NCBI GenBank assembly: GCA_021809365.1
Contig: JAKBAC010000014.1
Coordinates: 1 to 36,729 of the forward strand
Direction of reading: 5' to 3'
Source of the DNA: Planctomycetota bacterium
Lineage (GTDB): Bacteria; Planctomycetota; Phycisphaerae; WQYP01
Length of the DNA stretch: 36,729 bases
A model generated the notes under the pieces. It saw nothing but the letters and a program-made list of their open reading frames with translations. It ran no database searches and was not told the DNA's origin. Positions 1-7,845 of this stretch are shown here, one piece after another (within the stretch, counting starts at the first letter, position 1; every line of letters begins with the position of its first letter). The translations under genes were made by a program, and so were the position numbers.

Positions 1-157
1 GATGAGGTTGTGATGCCGAGGTGACCACAGCGGCGGCCTGACCGGGGATCACAGGTTTGGACGGCATTATGGTAGCAGCGAATGAAAGAATCTTGAATCG
101 CAAATCCGGCGGCTTCGCTTCTCGCCGCTTGGTTGCGGCGGGGCTGCGCCGTGGCCT

Positions 158-217
158 CTGTGCCCTGTGGCTACTCGTCGTCGTTTCCTCCGTTTACTTC
201 CGCTACCTTCTGGTTAA
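158..217 (+). repeat. Imperfect direct repeat, copy A
   Basis: About 60 bp starting CTGTGCCCTGTGGCTAC and continuing through a pyrimidine-rich TTTCCTCCGTTTAC core to TGGTTAA. It matches 825-884 with several substitutions, in the same orientation. It does not match any gene I recognise. Confidence 0.6.
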
Positions 218-824
218 CACCGCCGTGGTCGTCGCCGTCTTCCCTTTGCGTTCTTGTGTTTCTTCGCGGTTCGCACTCGTGGTGATTTCCCGCCGCCCCC
301 CAACCCCTGAACACTGAAAACGAAAGGCAGCCTCCTGTCTCCTGAACACCGAACACTGAAAACCGTCATTACCCACCAGCGTCGCCCCTATAGCTGCTCC
401 ACGGCACAAGTGCCGCATCCCGGTCCGCCGGGGTTTGACAAATGAATAACATGCCCGCATCAATGGCTCCGCCTCAGCCATGAGGATCGCCACGCACACA
501 AAGAAATTACGATGCCCGCGCCCAAAAAGTCTTCTAACTCCTAACTCCTCAATGCTAAATGCTGGCCCCCATGGGGGCCCAAAACATCTTGAGTTTCTGG
601 AGCACCTTGAACCAAACCCGCTAAAATCAACGCTCCTATCCACATGCTCAACTTGAGCACCTTGCCCCCGAACTTGAGCACCTTGGTCGCCGCAGCGACA
701 GCTCAACCCTGTTGTTCGTTACTCGTTGAGCGCAGCGTTGCGTTGAAACGTGTCGTTCCATCGTCGTATCTTTGTGTCGTTGTGTTTGTGGTAAATACAG
801 TCGTCGCATCCCAACATCTGTGCC

Positions 825-884
825 CTGTGCCCTGTGGCTACCCGCCATCGTTCCCTCCGTTTACCTCCGTTGCCTCGTGGTAAA
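825..884 (+). repeat. Imperfect direct repeat, copy B
   Basis: Second copy of the phrase at 158-217, with a TTCCCTCCGTTTAC core and the ending GTGGTAAA. The two copies are 600 bp apart in a gene-free stretch. Confidence 0.6.
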
Positions 885-1135
885 TTCCGTCGTCGTCGCT
901 CGTCGCCATATTGATTCGTGATCCGTGAAATCCTGAAACCTTAGCCTCCCCATTATCGAAGCGCCGTCGCGTTGCAGAATCGCTCACAGGCCCTCCCCCG
1001 GCATTCGTGCATGGTGGCATGGAAATGAGCCGGCGCTTTGACTATACTATATTAATGTTATTGAGCCGATGTTCAGGCCATTCCACCGGATGGTGATTAA
1101 GCCCATGGACATTGCACGCAATTAAGGAGTTCGCC

Positions 1136-1369
1136 ATGCCCGTCTATGAATTTGAATGTAAGGCCTGTGGGAAAACTTTTGACCATCTGGCGGCTAACAT
1201 GCACAGCCAATCCCAAAAAGCGGTATGTCCTCACTGCCAATCAAAAAACACCATGCGCAAAATTTCCGTTTTCGCGGTGGCCAACGCCCAGCCTGGCACA
1301 ACGTCCGCACCCGCCGGCGGTGGCGGCGGATGCTGCTGCGGCAGCGGCGGTTGCGGTTCACACAATTAA
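1136..1369 (+). CDS. FmdB-family zinc-ribbon protein
   Basis: A 77-residue protein of the FmdB/CxxC_CxxC_SSSS family, small zinc-ribbon proteins often described as putative regulators; the biochemical role is unproven. The N-terminus reads MPVYEFECKACG, with paired CxxC motifs (CKAC, then CPHC near residue 35) expected to hold one zinc. The tail is rich in Gly and Cys, as is common in the family. The ATG at 1136 has AAGGAG at 1124-1129, six bases upstream; an upstream in-frame ATG at 1112 lacks this and would add eight non-homologous residues. It is the first gene of a tight plus-strand group with the PfpI-like gene 17 bp downstream and the aldo/keto reductase after that. Confidence 0.9.
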   Translation: MPVYEFECKACGKTFDHLAANMHSQSQKAVCPHCQSKNTMRKISVFAVANAQPGTTSAPAGGGGGCCCGSGGCGSHN

Positions 1370-1386
1370 TATGATAGGCTCTGATT

Positions 1387-1914
1387 ATGGCTGCCAATAT
1401 CACCGGTAAAAAAGTTCTGATGTTCGTTGAAAATAACTACGAAGACTTGGAACTCTGGTATCCCAAACTACGTCTGGAAGAGGCCGGTGCAACAGTCGTG
1501 TTGGCCGGGCCGAAGGCTGGTGTTACATACGCCGGCAAGCATGGCTATCCCGCAATATCGGATGCCGCTATCGCGGATTTGAATGGCGATGACTTCATCG
1601 GCGTGATCTGCGCGGGCGGCTTTGCTCCGGATAAATTGCGCCGCGATCAAAAAGTGAAATCTCTGGTTCAGCACTTTGCCAAAAAAGGGCAGCTTGTGGC
1701 GGCCATCTGCCATGGCGGTTGGATTCCCATTTCCGCCGGCGTCTATCGTGCGGTGCGCGTCACCGGATCGCCGGGAATCAAAGATGATCTGGAAAATGCG
1801 GGTTGCATCTGGATTGACGCGCCGGCCGTGGTGGATCGCCATTTTGTCTCCAGCCGCAAACCGGAAGATTTGCCGGCCTTCTGTAAAGCCATTCTCCAAG
1901 TATTGACCGCGTGA
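1387..1914 (+). CDS. DJ-1/PfpI family protein
   Basis: A 175-residue single-domain protein of the DJ-1/PfpI superfamily (class I glutamine-amidotransferase-like fold), whose members are deglycases, chaperones or cysteine peptidases. The nucleophile elbow AICHGG places the reactive cysteine at Cys108, followed by His109. The conserved acid near the start, in the NYEDLELWYP segment, is Glu19, matching the position in PfpI. Length is normal for the family. It lies 17 bp after the FmdB-like gene and 26 bp before the aldo/keto reductase, so the three are probably co-transcribed and may deal with reactive carbonyl or oxidative stress; that grouping is inference. The ribosome-binding site is weak. 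Confidence 0.9.
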   Translation: MAANITGKKVLMFVENNYEDLELWYPKLRLEEAGATVVLAGPKAGVTYAGKHGYPAISDAAIADLNGDDFIGVICAGGFAPDKLRRDQKVKSLVQHFAKKGQLVAAICHGGWIPISAGVYRAVRVTGSPGIKDDLENAGCIWIDAPAVVDRHFVSSRKPEDLPAFCKAILQVLTA

Positions 1915-1940
1915 CATTTTTTAATGGAGCTGCATCTATA

Positions 1941-3068
1941 ATGCGTTATCGACTCATTCCCGGAACGGATCTGAAAGTATCGGAACTTTCCTTCGGCAAT
2001 TTTATTTTCGGCAGTTTCATGTGGGGCAAAGGGCCGGCGGATGAGCCGGAGGGAATTCGTCTGCAGAACCGGGCGTATGAACTGGGCGTAAACTTCTTTG
2101 ATACCGCCGATGCCTACAATAATGGGCGAGCCGAGGAGATGCTGGCGGACACGCTGCAATTTGCCGGGCGGGACAACATTATTCTCTCCACCAAATTCGG
2201 CTATGACTTTTACAGTGACCCCGGTGAAGATGGCTCCCACAAGGAGCGCAAGCAGGATTTCTCCCCCAATTTTATTCAAAAGGCGCTTACCGAATCGCTC
2301 AGACGGTTGCGCACTGATCACATTGATCTGTGGCAGGCGCATAATATCAAGTTGCCGCAGATGAATGACGACTTGGTTGATGCGCTCAACAAACTCCAGA
2401 AGCAGGGCAAAATACGGCATTGGGGCATCGCGCTGGGACCTGCCATCGGCTGGAGGGAGGAGGGCGTGGTCGCGTTGAAAAATTGGCACGTCGCCACCGT
2501 ACAAACGGTTTTCAACATGCTCGAGCAGCATCCTGGTCGGGAATTCTGCGAGGTGGCCCATGAGCTTGGCGCAGGCGGAATTATCGTCCGCGTGCCGCAC
2601 AGCTCGGGCATTTTGCAGGATTTGTATAATGAAAATACCACCTTTACCGACCACCGCAAATTTCGGGATCGCAATTGGCTGGTGTATGGATTAAAGAAAG
2701 TGGAAAAGGTTCGGCACATCCAGAAAGCGCATGGCTGCACGATGGGGCAGTTGGCGATCAAATGGCTGCTGACCTGGCCGGCATGTGTGAGCGTGCAGCC
2801 CAACATCAGCACGGAAGCGGAATTAAATGAATTCGCGGCGGCGTGTGATGGAACATTATTAAGCGACCAGCAAATGCGGGAAATTCAGGACCAGGTGGAA
2901 AGCGATTTCGGCTACGGCCCCGACGCCCACGCCTGCGATCTCAAAAGCAGTATCTCATTAACCGGCACCACCCGCAGTGCCTACCAGAATGGCCAGACCG
3001 TGCCCAATCTTCCCTTTGTCGACCCGCAACACAAACTGACCGTCGGCCTCGCCGGAGCACGCGGATAA
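1941..3068 (+). CDS. Aldo/keto reductase
   Basis: A 375-residue NADPH-dependent oxidoreductase of the aldo/keto reductase superfamily, (beta/alpha)8 barrel. The catalytic tetrad is visible as Asp54 and Tyr59 (NFFDTADAYNNG), Lys85 (STKFGYD) and His134 (LWQAHN). The C-terminal 70 residues extend beyond the usual core, ending in a polar tail. I chose the ATG at 1941 because the protein then begins MRYRLIPGTDLKVS, the normal family N-terminus, with TGGAG about 12 bases upstream; a GTG at 1911 overlapping the previous stop is possible but adds ten non-family residues. The substrate cannot be read from sequence. It converges with queD, leaving only seven bases between the two stops. Confidence 0.92.
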   Translation: MRYRLIPGTDLKVSELSFGNFIFGSFMWGKGPADEPEGIRLQNRAYELGVNFFDTADAYNNGRAEEMLADTLQFAGRDNIILSTKFGYDFYSDPGEDGSHKERKQDFSPNFIQKALTESLRRLRTDHIDLWQAHNIKLPQMNDDLVDALNKLQKQGKIRHWGIALGPAIGWREEGVVALKNWHVATVQTVFNMLEQHPGREFCEVAHELGAGGIIVRVPHSSGILQDLYNENTTFTDHRKFRDRNWLVYGLKKVEKVRHIQKAHGCTMGQLAIKWLLTWPACVSVQPNISTEAELNEFAAACDGTLLSDQQMREIQDQVESDFGYGPDAHACDLKSSISLTGTTRSAYQNGQTVPNLPFVDPQHKLTVGLAGARG

Positions 3069-3075
3069 TGTTCCG

Positions 3076-3468
3076 TCATCGCTCCACTCCGCGATACATA
3101 CACCGGCTGGTGCAGGTCTCATGGACGGTAATCTGCACCAGTTGTGGCAGACGGTCTTTGAGATGATCCCATATCCAGCGTGCCAGGTGCTCACTGGTCG
3201 GATTCTCAAGCCCGGGAATATCGTTAAGATAATGATGGTCCAATTGCTCCATCAGCGGCGAAAAGGCCTGCTGCAAGTCCGCAAAATCCATCAGCCAGCC
3301 CGTTTCGGGATTTACAGGTCCGGCGACATGCACCTCTATGCGAAACGAGTGCCCGTGCAACCGCGCACATTTATGATCCGGCGGCACCCGCGGCAGCCGA
3401 TGGGCCGCCTCAAAGCGGAACTCTTTAACCAGATCAATTTGAAAAATTGGAGATTTCACTTTATCCAT
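3076..3468 (-). CDS. queD: 6-carboxytetrahydropterin synthase QueD-like (6-pyruvoyl-tetrahydropterin synthase family)
   Basis: A 130-residue T-fold enzyme of the PTPS/QueD family. The likely role is conversion of dihydroneopterin triphosphate to 6-carboxytetrahydropterin for queuosine-type 7-deazaguanine synthesis. Zinc ligands are His23 (EAAHRL), His38 and His40 (LHGHSF); the catalytic Cys34 lies in the CARLHGH segment, with the Asp77-His78 pair in QLDHHYLND and Glu117 in VHET. Length is normal. It follows sppA on the same strand after 39 bp, so it may be read from the sppA transcript. No other queuosine genes are in the window, so the pathway role rests on family only; a pterin-forming role is the alternative. 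Confidence 0.9.
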   Translation of the reverse strand: MDKVKSPIFQIDLVKEFRFEAAHRLPRVPPDHKCARLHGHSFRIEVHVAGPVNPETGWLMDFADLQQAFSPLMEQLDHHYLNDIPGLENPTSEHLARWIWDHLKDRLPQLVQITVHETCTSRCMYRGVER

Positions 3469-3507
3469 GCGTCGAGTTTACCCCAATTGTCACCGCCGCC
3501 AGCCCCG

Positions 3508-5301
3508 TTATTTCTGCACAATGCCCACCGGAGCCGCCAGAATCACGTTATCCTGGCGCAAAACACGCAGGATTTGATACATCTGGATCATTGTTCGACG
3601 ATATGATCCAGGCATGGCGGCGGCCATCACCCGCAGGCCGACGGGAAGTTCCGTTTGAATTCCCAGCCGCCGCCGGATGAACTGGGCCAGCGATTGGGCT
3701 CGCGGATAAATCAGCACGCGATACGGCCCCTTGATGTTTCCATCCTTCGCGGCCAGAACGATTGCGTCATGCAATGAGCCGACATGATCCACCAGGCCCT
3801 CGCGCACGGCGGTGGTACCGGGAAATAACCGCCCCCGCGCCACTTTCTGAATATCCGTGATCTTCTTGCCCCGTCCTTCCATGACCCGGCGCGTAAATAG
3901 CGCGTAGGTCTGCTTCATCATGTCCGTAACAAATGTGCGTTCCGCCGGTGTAAAGGGAGATGTGCTGTCAAAAAGTGCCGCGTGATCGCCGATGGAAAAG
4001 GTTTCAATGTGCACCCCGATCTTCTTGAGCAACCCCTCCAACACCACTTTTCCTCCGACGACACCAATGGAACCGGTGATCGTCCCGGGATCCGCGAGAA
4101 TCTCCCGGCCCGCGGTGGAAATATAATATCCGCCGCTGGCAGCCTCGGCTCCCATGGAAACCAGAAGTGGCTTTTTCTTTCCCGCCGCATGAAGAATCTG
4201 CCAGATGTCCTCACTGGCTTCGGCGGAGCCTCCGGGTGAGTCCACCCGCAACACGATCGCTTTTACCTCTGAATTGTTCAATGCTGATTTAATTTCGCGG
4301 GCGATTCGGGCCGGTGTAACCAGATTGGCGTTATAGCTTCGCCCAGGCGCATCATCCACGATAGTTCCGTCGGCACATATCACCGCTATCGCCGATTTTC
4401 CAGTGGATGTCGTTTGTGTCGGCTCGCCAAGCATCTGCAAGAGCGCCAGCGGACTGCTTAAATTCAACGGCGTGATTTTTTCATTGCCATAGCCGGACAC
4501 CAGTTCTGATTTTCCATCAAACTTATTTTCGATCCAGCCTTTTACCCTTTGCCGCCCCATGAGTTTATCGACCAGCCCCATCTTTTTGGCGCTGATCCCC
4601 TCAATCCAGCCCGTGTTGATAGCGGCTTCTACCTGGGTGGCAGTGACGGCCGGGCGATTTTTTGCAATCGTCGCGACAATCTGACCATACCACGCGGTAA
4701 TGAGCCGATGAATCTGCCGCTTGAAAGCGGGGCTGGCCGAATCGCGCGTCATGGGTTCTTGTGCGCCTTTGAATTTTCCGATCTGCACCATGTCGGCCTG
4801 CAGATCCAACTTGTTTAACAGCCCTTTGAAAAACATCAACTGGATCGCGACCCCCGGCAAAAATAGATCACCATGCCTTGCCATGATGACATCATTGCCG
4901 TAACTGGCCAGCAAATATGTGTTGGTATCGTAATTCGATGAAAATACCGCGACTTTCTTGCCTTTTGCGCGCAAATTTGAAAGCAATTCCCCCAATTCCT
5001 GCGATTGGGTCAGGGAGAGATCAAATGATTTGAGATTGAGAAACACGCCTTGAATCGTCGGATCCTTGGCCGCCTGTGACAATTGTTGAATCAGTTGTGT
5101 TAGAGCCGTTTGCCGCGTTGGCCCCATGGTCAGAAAGTTAAAAGAAAAGCCACTGGGATGTTCCAACAATCTTCCCTGCAACGTAATTTCCGCAATGCGA
5201 TTGGCCGCCGAGACGCGTGCTGCCGCGAGGGAAAGCATTATCGCCGCCGCCACGCCTGCCATGGTCACAACAACTTTCCGGGGGTAAAGCACTTTTATCA
5301 T
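3508..5301 (-). CDS. sppA: Signal peptide peptidase SppA, 67-kDa type
   Basis: A 597-residue inner-membrane serine protease (peptidase family S49) that cuts remnant signal peptides. A single N-terminal membrane anchor spans about residues 10-30. Two tandem S49 domains follow: the N-terminal half carries the general-base lysine Lys178 (GKFKGAQEP), the C-terminal half the nucleophile Ser389 (AASGGYY), the same split as in the long E. coli form. The ATG at 5301 is preceded by AGAGGA with about eight bases of spacing; an upstream in-frame start at 5358 would add 19 residues before the anchor and lacks such a site. It is divergent from the lipoprotein gene at 5515 and upstream of queD. Confidence 0.93.
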   Translation of the reverse strand: MIKVLYPRKVVVTMAGVAAAIMLSLAAARVSAANRIAEITLQGRLLEHPSGFSFNFLTMGPTRQTALTQLIQQLSQAAKDPTIQGVFLNLKSFDLSLTQSQELGELLSNLRAKGKKVAVFSSNYDTNTYLLASYGNDVIMARHGDLFLPGVAIQLMFFKGLLNKLDLQADMVQIGKFKGAQEPMTRDSASPAFKRQIHRLITAWYGQIVATIAKNRPAVTATQVEAAINTGWIEGISAKKMGLVDKLMGRQRVKGWIENKFDGKSELVSGYGNEKITPLNLSSPLALLQMLGEPTQTTSTGKSAIAVICADGTIVDDAPGRSYNANLVTPARIAREIKSALNNSEVKAIVLRVDSPGGSAEASEDIWQILHAAGKKKPLLVSMGAEAASGGYYISTAGREILADPGTITGSIGVVGGKVVLEGLLKKIGVHIETFSIGDHAALFDSTSPFTPAERTFVTDMMKQTYALFTRRVMEGRGKKITDIQKVARGRLFPGTTAVREGLVDHVGSLHDAIVLAAKDGNIKGPYRVLIYPRAQSLAQFIRRRLGIQTELPVGLRVMAAAMPGSYRRTMIQMYQILRVLRQDNVILAAPVGIVQK

Positions 5302-5429
5302 TGTATAAATTCCTCTAAAGCGATCCGCAGCTAACAACACGCAGGGTATTATATACAACTGCCCGCCAAATGCCGAATTACAGCGACCACGCCCTCGCCC
5401 TTGCAGTACGCGTTTCTGCTGTCGCGGGG

Positions 5430-5456
5430 TTGACAGGGCGGATTTGCTGATATAAT
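5430..5456 (+). promoter_or_regulatory. Sigma-70-like promoter for the lipoprotein gene
   Basis: Perfect -35 hexamer TTGACA at 5430-5435 and perfect -10 hexamer TATAAT at 5451-5456, separated by 15 bp, shorter than the optimal 17. Transcription would start near 5463, giving a leader of about 50 bases ahead of the ATG at 5515. Confidence 0.7.
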
Positions 5457-5514
5457 CACGGCGAGTTCAAACAGACGCGGCGTGCGCATAATTGGTCATT
5501 GCAGGAGTGTGAAT

Positions 5515-6099
5515 ATGGTGGTCACAGGCATCAAGCCAGCGCAATGGATGATGGCATTGGGGGTGGGTATGGCGATGGTGCTGGGCGGATGCTCAGCGGC
5601 GCTTGGTCCGAATCCCATCAGTGCGATGCGGTCGTCCAAGGGTGTGCGGCCAGGCGGGCACACTGCCATTGCGGTTCCGGAAACGGGAATGGTGATTGGT
5701 GCAAGCTGGGGGCGTATGGAGCCACTGCGGGAGGCAACGCATCGATCTTGGAATAAGATGCGGGTGACGTATGTTAACGATGCGGTGAAGCATAATCCTG
5801 TATACATGCGGGATCTGGATGCGGGGAGCCATTTTGCGGAAGGAAGAGCGGCGGTGAAACAAGATGTTGTGTCGCCGGTGGAGATACCGTGGTTCTATTT
5901 GAATCTCACGGTTACACCGGTTTTGATGTGTATACAACCGCCGCTGGCGACAGTATGTACAGTTCCCCGCGGTATCTCGCCGATATACAAAGGTTATTTG
6001 CCACCGCATGGGGCAATCGCTCCGGCGGCAACGTCGGGGCCATTCCATTGGCCCTATCCAGTGGTGCATGTTTCCGGCGCAGCAATGCCGCAGCATTAA
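5515..6099 (+). CDS. Putative lipoprotein of unknown function
   Basis: A 194-residue protein I do not recognise. It begins with a lipoprotein signal: a short basic start, a hydrophobic stretch (about residues 11-24) and the lipobox VLGGC with the lipidated cysteine at Cys26, so it should be membrane-anchored. The mature part has no clear domain; it is rich in Pro, Ala and Val near the C-terminus (PPLATVC, YLPPHGAIAP). The ATG at 5515 has AGGAG at 5503-5507, seven bases upstream, and a near-consensus promoter further up. An upstream in-frame start at 5482 lacks a ribosome-binding site. It is followed after 109 bp by the kinase-like gene. Confidence 0.75.
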   Translation: MVVTGIKPAQWMMALGVGMAMVLGGCSAALGPNPISAMRSSKGVRPGGHTAIAVPETGMVIGASWGRMEPLREATHRSWNKMRVTYVNDAVKHNPVYMRDLDAGSHFAEGRAAVKQDVVSPVEIPWFYLNLTVTPVLMCIQPPLATVCTVPRGISPIYKGYLPPHGAIAPAATSGPFHWPYPVVHVSGAAMPQH

Positions 6100-6208
6100 A
6101 TAACGTGGTTTTTCAGGGTTGGCGACATGATGCGCGGAAGAGGGGGCATGTGCGTAGCGTCATCCAAGGGGCTGAAATGTCGGGCCAAGTGAGCGTGGAG
6201 TTTTAATT

Positions 6209-7018
6209 TTGGCGTTACAAGAAATTGATCCATTTCCCTGGTTTTTGCACCAGAACATTGATTTGCTCGTCGATGGACGAAAGACCACTGTGCAGATTCG
6301 CGCGGCGGAATGGACGAAGCTCTGGCGGCCATTTCTATCGAATCTCATTGAGCTGCAGCGTCTGGGCGGTAAGCGAATGCTCATCGGAGTGGCGGGTGTT
6401 CCGGGTTCCGGAAAGTCCTATTTCGCCCAGCTGATTGCATGGATCGCAAGCAAAAATATTCTTCCCGGCATACGCGTGGCGGCGTTGCCGATGGACGGGT
6501 TTCATCTGTCCGATTCGGTATTGGCCGGGAGTTTCGTGCGGCTGGATGACGGCCGGGAAGTTCGGATGGATCAATGCAAAGGCTCGCCGGCCACGTTTGA
6601 TGTGGCCATGCTGCGTGATCACCTGGAACGGCTCAAGAGTGCGGCGGTGGATATGACATGGCCGAATTATGACCGGATGCAGCACAAGAGCATACCTGGC
6701 GCGATTACAATTTCAGAGTCAATTAATATCGCCATCGTCGAAGGCAACTATCTCTTTTTGGATACTCCGCCGTATGCCGGCATTGCGGAATTGTTTGATC
6801 TGCGGATTTACATGGAAGCGCCGCCCGCGTCGGTGGTAACCAATTTGATGAATCGGCATATTGATGGCGGGAAGACTGTCGAGCAGGCCAAGGACTGGGT
6901 AAAACATGTGGACCTTCCGAATGCCCGGCTGGTGGAACTCACGAAGCATAAGGCGGAGGTCATTGTTGAACGTGATCGCGATGGGGGGGCCATCGCCGTG
7001 GCGTGGGTGGGCAGTTAG
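6209..7018 (+). CDS. P-loop nucleoside/pantothenate kinase-like protein
   Basis: A 269-residue P-loop kinase related to the pantothenate/uridine kinase group (YggC-like proteins). The Walker A motif GVPGSGKS lies at residues 63-70. The MDGFHLSD segment (about 95-102) is the substrate/metal loop typical of this group, and IVEGNYLFLD (about 176-185) is the conserved strand with Glu that follows. The natural substrate is unknown; bacterial YggC relatives are annotated only as nucleoside/nucleotide kinases. The start is a TTG at 6209, with GTGGAG at 6195-6200 eight bases upstream. The stop codon TAG at 7016-7018 overlaps the first bases of a large palindrome. Confidence 0.85.
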   Translation: MALQEIDPFPWFLHQNIDLLVDGRKTTVQIRAAEWTKLWRPFLSNLIELQRLGGKRMLIGVAGVPGSGKSYFAQLIAWIASKNILPGIRVAALPMDGFHLSDSVLAGSFVRLDDGREVRMDQCKGSPATFDVAMLRDHLERLKSAAVDMTWPNYDRMQHKSIPGAITISESINIAIVEGNYLFLDTPPYAGIAELFDLRIYMEAPPASVVTNLMNRHIDGGKTVEQAKDWVKHVDLPNARLVELTKHKAEVIVERDRDGGAIAVAWVGS

Positions 7019-7180
7019 GCATCGCGAAAAAATAACCTGAGCATTCTGGCTGGTACTTTTGGCCGCCGGCGGCGTTGCCCGCTCGTTACAGAATCCATGC
7101 GGATATGCGCCTCGCGAGCGCCTTGCCGGCGGTCAAAATTCCTGCGCCATAATTGCTCACGTTATTTCTTCGCGATGCCT
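7017..7180. repeat. 164-bp imperfect palindrome
   Basis: The outer arms are AGGCATCGCGAAAAAATAAC at 7017 onward and the complementary end reading TTATTTCTTCGCGATGCCT to 7180; about 25 of the outer 28 positions pair. Inner arms also pair in part (GCCGCCGGCGGC against GCCGGCGG, CGAG against CTCG). The first base pairs fall within the stop codon of the kinase-like gene. It could be a small palindromic mobile element or a large terminator-like structure; there is no T-run, so I favour the former. Confidence 0.65.
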
Positions 7181-7213
7181 TAATGCGGGTTACGGATAAC
7201 GCAATAGTCTCTC

Positions 7214-7298
7214 CCCCGAGCACCGTAGTGATAACCCGGTGCCGTTGCGCTCCCTGCGAACCCCAACGGCACCGCATTGCCGTGACGGTGCTCCGGGG
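7214..7298. repeat. 85-bp hairpin element
   Basis: Paired arms CCCCGAGCACCGT (7214-7226) and ACGGTGCTCCGGGG (7285-7298), then an internal loop of about ten bases, then a second stem CGGTGCCGTTG against CAACGGCACCG. A near-identical left half (AGCACCGTGGTGATAACC and following) recurs at 29954-29982, and GATAACCCGGTG recurs at 28022-28033. This marks it as a dispersed repeat, not just a local terminator. Confidence 0.65.
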
Positions 7299-7353
7299 TA
7301 TCGTGTTTACGGCGCAAGGAAACCATATCCGCATAAAGTGTCGCGCACCCTAA

Positions 7354-7681
7354 CTACTTTCTCAACACCGACGACTGCCGCGGAAAACGCGCGGTGCAAG
7401 CACGCGCGGCGGCGGCTGTTGCCGCAGAGCGGGGATCAGGAGAGAGTTGAGCAGTAGAGCACATAAGGCTGGAACTGAAGTGATGCTGTCGCAAGGTGAG
7501 GCAATCCCCGCGGTCTACTTTCTATTTTCTCAACACCGACGACTGCCGCGTAAGACGCGCGGTGCAAGCACACGCGGCTAAAATCGGGATGGGGCGGGGG
7601 ATTTGGGATTTCAAATTTCAGATTTCAGATTGCGCAAGGGGGATGGGGCGTTCCGGCACTACGGTTCGGATTTATTGCCAC
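7354..7681 (+). mobile_element. MITE-like element, copy 1 (composite, left end missing)
   Basis: The right end reads GGTTCGGATTTATTGCCAC, ending at 7681, and the internal part matches the copies at 11084, 17406 and 27769. The left terminal repeat is absent. In its place a 57-bp block that normally lies near the right end (CTACTTTCTCAACACC to GCGCGGC) appears first at 7354-7410 and again in its normal place at 7522-7578. A further 54-bp insertion lies between two copies of GGGATGGGGCG (7586-7596 and 7640-7650) and carries the low-complexity words TTTCAAATTTCAGATTTCAG. No flanking direct repeat is evident. Confidence 0.75.
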
Positions 7682-7845
7682 GCTCGGCTGCCTGGGATTG
7701 GGTGGGTGGGCTTTCGGGCGGATTCTTGATGGCGTATGATGGGTGGGGTGCCGGGGCGTCAGATCGCTGCGGCACAAGCCGGCACGCGGGAACCGCGGCG
7801 GAAGTGGATTGGCGCGGCCGGCGGCAGGTTTACGGGAGTTCATCA

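Larger units (their letters stand above)
1..1135. other. Gene-free stretch with decayed phrase-like repeats
   Basis: I see no convincing gene here: the open frames are short, overlap on both strands, lack ribosome-binding sites and have biased composition. The sequence instead holds short recurring phrases. One imperfect direct repeat of about 60 bp lies at 158-217 and 825-884 (both begin CTGTGCCCTGTGGCTAC). AACTTGAGCACCTTG occurs twice, at 650-664 and 671-685, with a related half at 600-612. AACACTGAAAA recurs near 310 and 350. A perfect 16-bp palindrome, GGCCCCCATGGGGGCC, lies at 564-579. The origin is unknown. Confidence 0.6.
7019..7845. other. Repeat-filled spacer upstream of dapF
   Basis: This 827-bp spacer holds no convincing gene. 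In order it contains the 164-bp palindrome, an 85-bp hairpin element (7214-7298), a composite copy of the GTGGCAATA element (7354-7681) and about 150 bp of non-repeat sequence before the dapF ribosome-binding site. Open frames that cross it are created by the repeat sequence. Confidence 0.7.

Noticed and set aside
1..1020. CRISPR array
   Set aside because: Repeated phrases are irregular in length, spacing and sequence, and no cas genes are present.
5889..6206. 105-codon frame overlapping the lipoprotein gene and ending just before the kinase gene
   Set aside because: Mostly inside the lipoprotein gene in another frame, with no ribosome-binding site or domain.
7013..7180. Possible integron attC site (GTTAGGC beside a stop codon, palindromic sequence)
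   Set aside because: In attC the RYYYAAC box is at the left and GTTRRRY at the right. Here GTTAGGC is at the left and the right end reads GCCTTAA, and there is no cassette array or integrase.
7603..7845. N-terminal extension of dapF by 81 codons
   Set aside because: It comes from repeat sequence and spacer; the ATG at 7846 has GGGAG at proper spacing and begins the conserved DapF N-terminus.
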